This document shows positions 1 to 6,308 of a stretch of DNA of 10,340 bases, piece by piece. The notes below the pieces were generated by a model. That model did not search any database. It had not been told where the DNA came from and saw only the letters and a program-made list of their open reading frames with translations. The DNA comes from Halococcaceae archaeon. Its GTDB lineage: Archaea; Halobacteriota; Halobacteria; Halobacteriales; Halalkalicoccaceae. A program made the translations under genes and the position numbers. The stretch is from positions 1 through 10,340 of the forward strand of contig SKWB01000172.1 in NCBI GenBank assembly GCA_007129135.1, written 5' to 3'. Position 1 is the first letter of the stretch. The number at the start of each line of letters is the position of its first letter.

Positions 1-359
1 GCTGGGTCCAGCGCCAGATCCAGGACGTCGCCTTCGAGCGCCAGCGCGAGATCGAAGAGCGCGAACGGATCATCGTCGGCGTCAACGAGTTCGAGGCCGA
101 CGAGGAGCCGGAGATGGACCTAGAGGAGGTGACCGAGGAGGACCAGCGCCGACAGATCAGACGGCTGGAGCGCGCTCGGGGCGAGCGCGACGACGGCGCG
201 GTCGAGGAGGCCCTGGAGGAGCTCCGCGACGTGGCACGCGGCGAGGAGAACGTGATGCCCTCGATCGTCCGGGCGGTGAAGGCCGAGGCGACCACCGGCG
301 AGATCTGTAACACGCTCCGCGAGGTCTTCGGCGAACACCGCGCGGCGAGCGTCGCCTGA
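1..359 (+). CDS. mcmA1: Methylmalonyl-CoA mutase large (catalytic) subunit, C-terminal part
   Basis: Partial gene; its 5' end lies left of the window. The open frame starts at base 3 and gives 118 residues before TGA at 357-359. The segments IIVGVNEF, NVMPSIVRAVKAEATTGEI and LREVFGEH are the usual end of the catalytic TIM-barrel subunit of methylmalonyl-CoA mutase, where an Asn-Val/Leu-Met-Pro stretch and a Thr-Gly-Glu-Ile stretch precede a final VFG. The enzyme interconverts (R)-methylmalonyl-CoA and succinyl-CoA in the cytoplasm using adenosylcobalamin. The protein stops right after this domain, so the B12-binding domain must be a separate small subunit, as is normal in archaea; it is not in this window. 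An acid-rich linker (EVTEEDQRR onward) fits a halophile. The epimerase gene follows 70 bases downstream on the same strand, supporting the pathway assignment. Confidence 0.93.
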   Translation, partial: WVQRQIQDVAFERQREIEERERIIVGVNEFEADEEPEMDLEEVTEEDQRRQIRRLERARGERDDGAVEEALEELRDVARGEENVMPSIVRAVKAEATTGEICNTLREVFGEHRAASVA

Positions 360-398
360 TCCTACACCGACTCTCCGGGCCGGTTCGAGGGGCGGACA

Positions 399-429
399 CG
401 TTGATTACACCCGGGTGTGAGAGAGAGGT
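399..429 (+). promoter_or_regulatory. Possible promoter of the epimerase gene with a 12-bp palindrome
   Basis: A weak TATA-like TTGATTAC lies at 401-408, about 25 bases before the ATG at 430, the spacing expected for a leaderless haloarchaeal transcript. Overlapping its end is a perfect 12-bp palindrome, ACACCCGGGTGT, at 407-418. A site there would sit between TATA box and start and could bind a dimeric regulator, or it may be chance. The gene could also be read through from the mutase gene. Confidence 0.35.
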
Positions 430-819
430 ATGCACCTCGATCACGTGGGGATCGCGACCGACGACGTCGACGGCCTCGCGTCGCTCTACAGGTGGCTGCT
501 GGACGCACCGGTCGCCCACGAGGAGCGGTTCGACGGGATGCAGATCTGTTTTCTCGCGCTCGGGAACGGCTACCTCGAACTGCTCGAACCCGTCGAGGAG
601 GGACCGATCTCCCGGTATCTGGACCGGAACGGTCCCGGCGTCCACCACCTCGCGTTCGCCACCGACGACATCGAGGGTGCGCTCGCCGTGGCAGTCGAGG
701 GAGGAATCGAACCGATCGACGAGGAGCCCAGACCCGGCGCGTGGGGCCACGACGTGGCCTTCCTCCACCCGCGGGACACGGGCGGGGTGCTGATCGAGTT
801 CGTCGCGCACGAGGAGTAG
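430..819 (+). CDS. mce: Methylmalonyl-CoA epimerase (VOC/glyoxalase fold)
   Basis: A 129-residue protein, the usual length for this enzyme, which converts (S)- to (R)-methylmalonyl-CoA so that the mutase encoded just upstream can use it. It has two beta-alpha-beta-beta-beta VOC modules. The first starts with LDHVGIAT (metal ligand H5) and contains YLELLEP (E50 region); the second starts with GVHHLAFATDD (H72/H73) and ends with GVLIEFV, where E123 matches the glutamate that is both metal ligand and base in the Propionibacterium enzyme. The spacing PISRYLDRNGPGVHHLAF is typical of the family. The ATG at 430 puts the first metal-ligand His at residue 5, as expected. Other VOC enzymes such as glyoxalase I are possible on fold alone, but the neighbour makes epimerase by far the best call. 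The DsbA-like gene ends 58 bases downstream on the opposite strand. Confidence 0.93.
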   Translation: MHLDHVGIATDDVDGLASLYRWLLDAPVAHEERFDGMQICFLALGNGYLELLEPVEEGPISRYLDRNGPGVHHLAFATDDIEGALAVAVEGGIEPIDEEPRPGAWGHDVAFLHPRDTGGVLIEFVAHEE

Positions 820-858
820 TCGATCGAGAACAGCGCTCGCTACCGAGTCACTGTCTCC

Positions 859-864
859 AAAAAA
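859..864 (-). terminator. T6 tract after the DsbA-like gene
   Basis: On the minus strand a run of six T lies 14 bases past the stop codon at 878. Archaeal termination depends on U-rich tracts in the nontemplate strand, with FttA acting as factor. No matching T run is visible on the plus strand for the convergent epimerase gene. Confidence 0.5.
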
Positions 865-877
865 TTCACTTTCCCAG

Positions 878-1741
878 TTAGGCGAGGAATTCGCAGGCGT
901 CAGCGCCGTCCTCGTCGTCCGAGGAACCATCATCATCGCCGCTGGTATCCGGTCCGTCTTCGCCGTTGTCACCGTCGTCCTCATCGTTCGAGGAACCGTC
1001 GTCACCGTCGCCGTTGTCACCGTCGTCCGAAGAACCGTCGTCGCCGCCAGTGTCCGAGGTACTGGCATCGTCGTCTTCTTGCTGGGCGCCGCCGCCGGAT
1101 GCGTCGTCCACCCGTGCGTCGATCCAGCCGAAGACGCTCTGGAATCGGGGGTTCGTCGTGTCGCCGTCGAGTTCGATCACCGGGATCGGGCCGCTGCCGA
1201 CGGGTCCGGTCGCGCCACCGGCGATCGACTGCAGGTCGCTGTCGTAGCCGCCGATGTTCGAGGTCGGGGAGGAGACGCCGGCGTCGCCCATCCAGTTTTG
1301 GAGCGTGTTCGGGTCGGTCTGACCGGGCATCGACTGGTAGACCCGGTCGAAGAAGGCCGGGAACGAATCGGGGTCGCTGTTCCAGACGTGGAGTGCGGCC
1401 TGACCGGCCTGCACGCCGTTCTGGGAGATGTACGGCGAACCCGTGTTGGTCGGCTCGTACTCGAGGGGCTGCCACTCGAGGTTGAGCTGGCCCGTCTCGA
1501 CGAAGTCGTTCACGATCCGATCGAGCGTGTCGTCGACCGCGCGAGCGGTGAACGGGCAGTTGAAACTGCCGTAGATCGTCGCGGTCGGTGCGTCCGGGTT
1601 CGTCCCGAACGTCGGGTACTCGCGCCCGGAGAGGACCGATGCGTTCGAGGCCGCGCTCGCCGCGCCGCTGGCTACCCCGAGACCGAGAACTGTGCTTCCC
1701 GCTACTGCCATGAACCGTCGTCGGCTATGCTCTGGCGACAT
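878..1741 (-). CDS. Tat-exported DsbA-like thioredoxin-fold protein with acidic C-terminal tail
   Basis: A 287-residue protein. Residues 1-32 are a Tat signal: twin-arginine SRRRFM, a hydrophobic stretch, then an Ala-rich likely cleavage site near residue 30; there is no lipobox Cys, so it should be released or held by other means. Residues about 40-212 resemble a DsbA/thioredoxin-like fold: a beta strand TIYGSFNCPFT leads to an active-site-like C62 at a helix start, a helical insert follows, and GPIPVIELDG (185-194) resembles the cis-Pro loop. The site reads CPFT, so the second Cys of CXXC is missing. The only other Cys is C283, five residues from the end, after about 60 residues of Asp/Gly/Ser/Asn repeats (222-280). 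The DsbB-type gene upstream on the same strand suggests a role in extracytoplasmic thiol chemistry. Whether it oxidises, isomerises or only binds thiols cannot be told. Confidence 0.82.
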   Translation of the reverse strand: MSPEHSRRRFMAVAGSTVLGLGVASGAASAASNASVLSGREYPTFGTNPDAPTATIYGSFNCPFTARAVDDTLDRIVNDFVETGQLNLEWQPLEYEPTNTGSPYISQNGVQAGQAALHVWNSDPDSFPAFFDRVYQSMPGQTDPNTLQNWMGDAGVSSPTSNIGGYDSDLQSIAGGATGPVGSGPIPVIELDGDTTNPRFQSVFGWIDARVDDASGGGAQQEDDDASTSDTGGDDGSSDDGDNGDGDDGSSNDEDDGDNGEDGPDTSGDDDGSSDDEDGADACEFLA

Positions 1742-1764
1742 CCATGCGCGAGCATCCTCGTATC

Positions 1765-1776
1765 AGTAATAAAAAC
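1765..1776 (-). promoter_or_regulatory. TATA box for the DsbA-like gene
   Basis: The minus strand reads GTTTTTATTACT here, centred about 29 bases before the ATG at 1741. That is the normal distance from a haloarchaeal TATA box to the transcription start, so the mRNA is probably leaderless or nearly so. It indicates that this gene can be expressed independently of dsbB. Confidence 0.55.
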
Positions 1777-1949
1777 TACGGTTCGCTACGCCTAGTACGA
1801 CACACATTTCACACCGAGAACGAAACAAGCGAACGACTGGGCGAGGATAGCCGGAATACTATCAGGTTTAAGCGAACCATACCGGTCGGGTATCTTCGCG
1901 GTGGCCGGCAGTGAAATCTAGTGATATCGACCCTGAACGTCCCGTTACC

Positions 1950-2002
1950 CCCGATCGGGAGGTCGATGCCCGCTACGGGTTTAGACGAAACGTATATATT
2001 TT
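1950..2002. other. Two short inverted repeats and an orphan TATA-like motif downstream of dsbB
   Basis: The 266-base gap between the two thiol genes contains CCCGATCGGG (1950-1959, a perfect 10-bp palindrome), CCCG-cta-CGGG (1969-1979) and an AT-rich TATATATTTT (1993-2002). In the minus direction the AT box comes first and the hairpins follow, so it could be a promoter for a leader or small RNA ahead of the DsbA-like gene, or part of the end region of dsbB. I see no convincing ORF in 1742-2007; an in-frame stretch of about 24 codons from 1880 on the minus strand has no supporting signal. Confidence 0.3.
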
Positions 2003-2007
2003 GCGGG

Positions 2008-2442
2008 TCAGTTCCCGAGTCCGGCCCGCGCTCCCCCGCGGCCCGCGATAACGACGAGGAGGCTCACGAGGACGAAGGCGACGAGCGAGAGGTTCGGCGT
2101 CGCGAGACCGAGCACCTGGTACTGGACGGCGGCACAGCCGCCGCCGACCGTACAGGCGGCGCTCTCGGCACCGGCGTACTGGAGCCAGGAGTGGTAGGCC
2201 GCGATGATCCCCCCTGGGACCGAGAGCACGAGCGCCGTCCGATAGACCTCGGACCGTGATTCGATCGCCGCGACGCCGAGGATCACCACCAGCGGGTACA
2301 TCAGTATCCGCTGGTACCAGCAGAGCTCGCAGGGGACCAGTCCGAGGACGAGGCTGAGCGAGAGGCTCCAGACGGTAGCGATCGCGGCGACGACCGTGGC
2401 CGCAGCGAGCCAGAGCCGGGCGGAGAACCGCCGTCCGATCAT
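2008..2442 (-). CDS. dsbB: Disulfide bond formation protein DsbB family (membrane thiol oxidase)
   Basis: A 144-residue, four-helix membrane protein. It has the family hallmark CELCWYQR with C38 and C41 just after helix 1, a second Cys pair C97/C103 in the outer loop between helices 3 and 4, and HSWLQY (H84) before that loop. Membrane spans are roughly residues 9-33, 44-60, 67-84 and 116-134. DsbB proteins reoxidise DsbA-type thiol oxidases and pass the electrons to quinone in the cytoplasmic membrane. The second pair is spaced by five residues, much closer than in E. coli DsbB, and fits the shorter BdbC-like branch. It starts 37 bases after fttA on the same strand and may be read through from it. 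The probable partner is the exported DsbA-like protein encoded downstream on the same strand. Confidence 0.93.
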   Translation of the reverse strand: MIGRRFSARLWLAAATVVAAIATVWSLSLSLVLGLVPCELCWYQRILMYPLVVILGVAAIESRSEVYRTALVLSVPGGIIAAYHSWLQYAGAESAACTVGGGCAAVQYQVLGLATPNLSLVAFVLVSLLVVIAGRGGARAGLGN

Positions 2443-2479
2443 ACGCGGGGCTCTCGGCCCGGAGAGAAGAACCTACCCC

Positions 2480-4399
2480 CTAGACGAACCGGAACGTCTC
2501 CAGGTTCTTTGGGGCGAACGTCCGGATGTTGAACTCGTGGTAGAGCGCCGAGGAGAGGTCCTGAACCGAGCGTTCGTCGCCGTGGACACAGAGGACCTTC
2601 TCCGGTCTGGGGTTCATCGTGCGGACGAAGTTCATCAGCCCGTTCCGGTCGGCGTGCCCGGAGAAGCCGTCGACGGTCTCGACGTCGAACTGGAGTTTGA
2701 GGTGGCGCGAGCGGCCGCCGTCGCCGTTCATCGGCACCTCGTCCCAGCCGTTCTGTATCCGCCGGCCGAGCGTCCCGTGGGCCTGGTAGCCGACGAAGAT
2801 CATCGTCGTGTCCGGATCCGGCCCGAGCAGTTCGAGCCAGGACATGATCGGCCCGCCGGTGACCATCCCGGAGGTCGAGAGGATGATACAGGGGTCGCCG
2901 CTCGTGACCTCCTGGCGTTCGTCCTCCCCCTCGTCGATGTGGTTGAACTGCTCGGCGAGGAACGGGTTCTTGTCGTCGTGGAAGATCCGCGAGCGGAGGT
3001 CGTCGTTCAGGTACTCGGGGTAGGTGGTGTGGATCGCCGTCGCCTCCCAGATCATCCCGTCTAGGTGGATCGGCATCTCGGGGATCTTCCCCTTCCGCAT
3101 CGCCTCCTCCAAGACGAGCATGATCTCCTGGGAACGGCCGACCGCGAACGCCGGGATCAGGACCTTTCCACCGCGGTCGTGGGTCTCCTTCACCATCTCG
3201 ATCAGCGCACGTTCGGCGTCCTGCTGATCCGTCTGGTAGTCGTTCCGGCCGCCGTAGGTCGACTCCATCACGAGCGTCTCCACGCGCGGGAAGTCGTTGA
3301 CCGCACCGTTGAGCAGGCGGGTGTCGTTGTAGTGGATGTCGCCGGAGAACGCGACGTTGTACATCCCGTTGCCGATGTGGAAGTGGCTCACCGCGCTCCC
3401 GAGGATGTGCCCCGCGTTGTGGAAGGTGAGTTTGACGTCCGGCGCGATGTCCGTGACGTCGCCGTACTCGACGGGGATGGTGTGTTTGATCGTCTCCCTG
3501 ACCATCTCGGACTCGTACGGCGGGGCACGCCCCTCCTTCGCCGCGACGTCGAGGTAGTCGAGTTGGAGCAGTCCCATCAGGTCCCGGGTCGGCTCCGTCG
3601 TGTAGATCGGCCCGTCGTAGCCGTACTTGAACAGGAGTGGCAGGAGGGCGGAGTGGTCCAGGTGGGCGTGTGTGAGCACCACCGCGTCGATGGAGTGCGC
3701 GCCCGAGCCGAGCGCCTCGGGCACCTGGAGGTACGGCACCTCGCCCTCGGCACCCGGCTTGTCGCCACAGTCGATCAGGATGCGGGTGTCGGCCGTCGAG
3801 AGGACGAACGCCGCGCGTCCGACCTCGCGGCAGCAGCCCAGGGTGGTGATCCGGACCCACTGCTCGCTCGAGAGCTGTTCTCTGTGGATCTGTCGGCCGA
3901 CGCGTTCGAGGATGTTCCGCCGGTCGTCGCGCTCCTGTTTCAGGAAGCTCCTGACGTTCGAGACGGTCGGGGACTCGATCGGCGGGGTTCGGACGACCTC
4001 CGGCGTCCAGCCGACCTTCTGTGTGATCTCCCTGAGCGTCGAGCCGTGGCGACCGATCACCATCCCCGGCTTCCCCGCCTCGATCACCACCTCACCGGTG
4101 TCGGCGTGGAAGTCGAGGTCGCTGATGCCTGCCTCCTCGGGGACGACGGAGCGGATCTTCTCCGCGGCGCGCTCGGGCGGCGAGAGCACGTCCGGGTCCG
4201 GCCGGACGGTGATCCGCTTTCGGAGTTTGCTCGCGAGGTTCCGAATGAGGTCGTCCTGTTGCGCGAACTTCTTCGGATCGCGCGTGTAGACGACGAGCTC
4301 CGGCCCCTCGTAGGTGACGTCCGAGACGGAGATGTCGTTGGGGATCTCGTTTCTGATCGTTGCCTTCAGGTCGTCGAGTTTCTGGTCCACTGCACTCAT
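2480..4399 (-). CDS. fttA: Transcription termination factor FttA / aCPSF1 (KH-domain beta-CASP ribonuclease)
   Basis: A 639-residue protein, the usual full length. Residues 1-140 hold two KH-like RNA-binding modules, with the GXXG-type loop GMVIGRHG at 112-119. From about 180 comes the metallo-beta-lactamase core: HAHLDH (244-249), H331, D354 and H582 (GFSGHAD) are zinc ligands, and H606 (CVHGDE) is the last motif. The beta-CASP insert spans roughly 385-520, with E379 (ESTYGG) near its start. In archaea this homologue of CPSF73 cleaves nascent RNA at U-rich sites and terminates transcription with RNA polymerase; it works as a dimer. The start is fixed by an in-frame TGA four codons upstream (4412-4414). 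dsbB follows after 37 bases. No TATA box lies close to the start; the nearest good one is at 4641-4650, which would give a leader of about 220 nt. Confidence 0.96.
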   Translation of the reverse strand: MSAVDQKLDDLKATIRNEIPNDISVSDVTYEGPELVVYTRDPKKFAQQDDLIRNLASKLRKRITVRPDPDVLSPPERAAEKIRSVVPEEAGISDLDFHADTGEVVIEAGKPGMVIGRHGSTLREITQKVGWTPEVVRTPPIESPTVSNVRSFLKQERDDRRNILERVGRQIHREQLSSEQWVRITTLGCCREVGRAAFVLSTADTRILIDCGDKPGAEGEVPYLQVPEALGSGAHSIDAVVLTHAHLDHSALLPLLFKYGYDGPIYTTEPTRDLMGLLQLDYLDVAAKEGRAPPYESEMVRETIKHTIPVEYGDVTDIAPDVKLTFHNAGHILGSAVSHFHIGNGMYNVAFSGDIHYNDTRLLNGAVNDFPRVETLVMESTYGGRNDYQTDQQDAERALIEMVKETHDRGGKVLIPAFAVGRSQEIMLVLEEAMRKGKIPEMPIHLDGMIWEATAIHTTYPEYLNDDLRSRIFHDDKNPFLAEQFNHIDEGEDERQEVTSGDPCIILSTSGMVTGGPIMSWLELLGPDPDTTMIFVGYQAHGTLGRRIQNGWDEVPMNGDGGRSRHLKLQFDVETVDGFSGHADRNGLMNFVRTMNPRPEKVLCVHGDERSVQDLSSALYHEFNIRTFAPKNLETFRFV

Positions 4400-4640
4400 A
4401 GGTAGAGACGTTCACGCGGGTTCCGACGCGACCGCTTCGGGTCGTCGTCGACGGTCGTGCGAGTCGTCTCGGAACGGCGTCGTCGGGCGGCGTGGAACGG
4501 ACGACGGTCGTTCGTATGAGACTCCTCAACACCTGGCCGTGGGTACATAGCTTCGGGTCCTCGTATGCGTCCTCCGGCTCTCTCGCCGGACGGCGCGGGA
4601 TCTCCGTGAAAAACCCGCTTACTCGGGCTAAGACGGCCCG
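4400..4640 (-). other. Putative long 5' leader of fttA
   Basis: No gene is visible between the fttA start and the TATA box at 4641-4650. The segment contains the near-palindromic repeat CGACGGTCGT twice (4449-4458 and 4502-4511), a T5 tract on the minus strand (4609-4613), and an inverted repeat CGGGC-taagacg-GCCCG (4624-4640) abutting the TATA box. If fttA is transcribed from that box, this is its untranslated leader, and possible self-regulation could act here. This is inference. Confidence 0.35.
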
Positions 4641-4650
4641 GTTATAAAAC
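4641..4650 (+). promoter_or_regulatory. TATA box in the divergent fttA / hypothetical-gene region
   Basis: GTTATAAAAC is a strong archaeal TATA box. Reading right, transcription would begin near 4670, about 20 bases before the ATG at 4692; that spacing supports this ATG rather than the GTG at 4668 as start. The same bases read on the minus strand give GTTTTATAAC, also an acceptable box, so it might serve fttA too. Confidence 0.6.
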
Positions 4651-4691
4651 CCCTTCGCAAAACTCAGGTGATCGGACGCGAACCCACGGCC

Positions 4692-5174
4692 ATGCACCTC
4701 ACACCGGCAGCGGTCGAGCGCGAACGGGAGTGGGTCAGAGGGCGTGGGACGGTCGTCGTCCCGCTGATCAACGACGTCCGATCGGCCCTGGGCGAGCGCT
4801 TCGAGACGGAGGTCGCCCCGGTCGATCACGACAGCTACGACGACGCCGTCGCCGAGGTGTTTTCCGATGGGGACCTCGCGGTGAACGTCGCCTGCCTCGT
4901 CGCGCTCCTGCGTGAGATCGACGTGGAAGGTGACTACCCCGGGTTCGTGGTCGACGAGATACTTGGGAGAGAGCTCGCCGCGATGATAGCTGGCAACCAG
5001 CCGCTCAGGCTGCTCGCTGAGGCGACGTTTCACTTCGCCGATATCCACCACCACCCCGAGGAGGCCACCGCGGGGAGCGACGACCTCGACGCGGCGCTCG
5101 CGGCGGGCTTCCAGACCCGGCTCCCGGGCTGGCCCTGGACGGAGCGCGAGAGCCCGTTCGGCGTCGAGCCGTAG
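4692..5174 (+). CDS. Unrecognised acidic haloarchaeal protein, 160 aa
   Basis: I do not recognise the family. The protein is soluble by composition, acidic, with no signal peptide or membrane helix. It looks mostly helical up to about residue 125 (AVEREREWV, DAVAEVF, EILGRELAAMIA, QPLRLLAEATFHFADI), then a less ordered tail ending in PGWPWTERESPFG. A cluster FHFADIHHH (113-121) holds H114 and H119-H121, which could bind a metal, but no known motif is matched. The single Cys is C68. High-GC codon use and acidity match the neighbours, so it is a real gene. An alternative GTG start at 4668 would add eight residues; the TATA box spacing favours 4692. It is divergent from fttA and ends 19 bases from the convergent membrane protein gene. 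Confidence 0.8.
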   Translation: MHLTPAAVEREREWVRGRGTVVVPLINDVRSALGERFETEVAPVDHDSYDDAVAEVFSDGDLAVNVACLVALLREIDVEGDYPGFVVDEILGRELAAMIAGNQPLRLLAEATFHFADIHHHPEEATAGSDDLDAALAAGFQTRLPGWPWTERESPFGVEP

Positions 5175-5193
5175 CGCGGCCCGTCCGGACCCA

Positions 5194-5946
5194 CTACTCC
5201 CACCGGACCTCGTCGTCTCTCCCCCGCGTCTCGTCTCCCTCGTCGTCCACGCCAGCCTCCCGGTCTTCGAGCGTTCGCGGGTTCGTGTACGCCGCCGCGG
5301 TCGTCGCGGCGCCGAGGGCGCCCGTGATCGCCGTCCCCACCTCGGCGACGATCCCGCCAAGGAGCGGACCGAGGAAGAGGCCGGGGACGGCGAACACGAT
5401 GCCGATCGCGAGCAGGATCACCAAGTAGAGCACGCCGAGGCCGAACAGCCGGAGGCGGTGTCCGCTCGTCAGGTTCCAGCTGTTCTGGAGACCGACGAGG
5501 AAGTTTTCGTCCTCGACCAGTACGTAGACGTCGAAGAAGAAGAGCGCCGTCAGCAGGAACAGACCCGGAACGATGAGAAAGACGAACCCGACGAAGACCG
5601 CGATCCCGAAGAGGATCCCCCCGATCACGAGGTGGATCAGGGCGAGCGGGAGGTTTCTGGTGAAGACGCCGTCGGGGATCGCTTCGGTCTCGTCCGAGAC
5701 GAACGTCCTGATCGCTCCGACGTAGACGACGACGTTCGCCAGCCCGAGGAGCAAGGAGATCAGGAGCGCAGCGCCGGGGGAGAGGTCGACGAGCGGCGTC
5801 GCGTTCAGCTGACCGCCGGTCGTGCCACCGAGCAAGACCGCGTTGAGCACCCCGACGAGGAAGAACAGCCCGGCGAACAGCGCGCCGTTCCGTGCAGTGG
5901 TCCGCGAGACCCCCTGCGAGAGCGTCCCGACGACTTCGAGGGTCAT
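5194..5946 (-). CDS. Multi-pass membrane protein, haloarchaeal DUF7847-like family
   Basis: A 250-residue protein with about six membrane spans (roughly 21-40, 57-80, 98-122, 124-144, 168-188, 190-215) and a charged cytoplasmic-type tail from about 222. The stretch FLIVPGLFLLTALFFFDVYVL followed by VEDENFLVGLQNSWNLTSGH resembles the conserved core of a haloarchaeal membrane family I associate with DUF7847, related in pattern to the membrane domains beside glycerophosphodiester phosphodiesterases. Its biochemical role is unknown. An ATG at 6030 would add 28 residues, but I choose 5946: the protein then starts MTLEVVGTLSQGV, like its relatives, and a TATA-like ATATG (5971-5975) lies about 27 bases upstream, consistent with a leaderless mRNA. 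Confidence 0.78.
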   Translation of the reverse strand: MTLEVVGTLSQGVSRTTARNGALFAGLFFLVGVLNAVLLGGTTGGQLNATPLVDLSPGAALLISLLLGLANVVVYVGAIRTFVSDETEAIPDGVFTRNLPLALIHLVIGGILFGIAVFVGFVFLIVPGLFLLTALFFFDVYVLVEDENFLVGLQNSWNLTSGHRLRLFGLGVLYLVILLAIGIVFAVPGLFLGPLLGGIVAEVGTAITGALGAATTAAAYTNPRTLEDREAGVDDEGDETRGRDDEVRWE

Positions 5947-6038
5947 GCAGGCCGTCACGAACACTCCAGCATATGTCTGTTGGAATCGACTCACAGTCAG
6001 ACCCGTAGACTGAAGCGCCCCTCCGACCAATCGCCGCC
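5947..6038. promoter_or_regulatory. Divergent promoter region between two membrane protein genes
   Basis: It holds the palindromic CATATG at 5970-5975, which can act as a weak TATA box for the minus-strand gene and possibly for the plus-strand gene. Inverted repeats CAGTC (5994-5998) / GACTG (6008-6012) and GTCTG (5976-5980) / CAGAC (5998-6002) lie between it and the plus-strand start and could be regulator sites. Support is sequence pattern only. Confidence 0.35.
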
Positions 6039-6245
6039 ATGAGACCGCTCTGGGTCGCCGTCTGCGTCGCCCTCGGGGGGATGGCCGCCCTCACCGTCGC
6101 GGTCAACGCCCTCGACCCGGACACGCCACGCGCGCTCAACGCCCTCTACAACCTCTGGCTGCTCGCGACGATCGCGGTCTGCACGGTCGGCTTCTTCGGC
6201 GCCTGCTTCCGCTTTTTCGCGTTCATCACCGGCGACCGGCAATAG
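6039..6245 (+). CDS. Two-helix mini membrane protein, 68 aa
   Basis: A small hydrophobic protein with two predicted membrane helices, residues about 4-23 (LWVAVCVALGGMAALTVAV) and 38-62 (NLWLLATIAVCTVGFFGACF), joined by the polar loop NALDPDTPRALNALY. It ends in FFAFITGDRQ. Both ends have the codon use of the region and the ORF is in a gap otherwise without a gene. I do not recognise a function. It is divergent from the DUF7847-like gene and 63 bases ahead of the transporter gene on the same strand, so it may be a regulator or assembly partner of either, but nothing shows this. Confidence 0.65.
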   Translation: MRPLWVAVCVALGGMAALTVAVNALDPDTPRALNALYNLWLLATIAVCTVGFFGACFRFFAFITGDRQ

Positions 6246-6255
6246 CCTTGAAACT

Positions 6256-6299
6256 CTTACAAAACAGCTAAATGATAGGGTGGTGGACTCTCCGAGGAG
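6256..6299 (+). promoter_or_regulatory. Promoter and ribosome binding site of the transporter gene
   Basis: AT-rich TTACAAAA and CTAAATGA lie at about 6258-6275 and are candidate TATA elements. GAGGAG at 6294-6299, nine bases before the ATG at 6309, is a fair Shine-Dalgarno sequence, unusual here because several neighbours look leaderless. It supports the chosen start and a short leader. Confidence 0.45.
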
Positions 6300-6308
6300 T
6301 GCTCACAT

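Noticed and set aside
157..1068. Minus-strand ORF of 303 codons
   Set aside because: Overlaps the epimerase and mutase genes in antisense and is a Thr/Arg-rich shadow frame.
1079..1795. Plus-strand ORF of 238 codons
   Set aside because: Antisense to the DsbA-like gene, whose Tat signal and fold motifs are clear; the product has no recognisable domain.
3065..4405. Plus-strand ORF of 446 codons
   Set aside because: It lies fully antisense to fttA, which has clear catalytic motifs; long antisense ORFs are common in GC-rich haloarchaeal DNA.
4668..4691. GTG start for the unrecognised protein at 4692
   Set aside because: The TATA box at 4641-4650 predicts transcription from about 4670, which leaves the GTG at or outside the mRNA start.
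5030..6139. Minus-strand ORF of 369 codons
   Set aside because: Arg-rich shadow frame over the membrane protein gene, without any domain.
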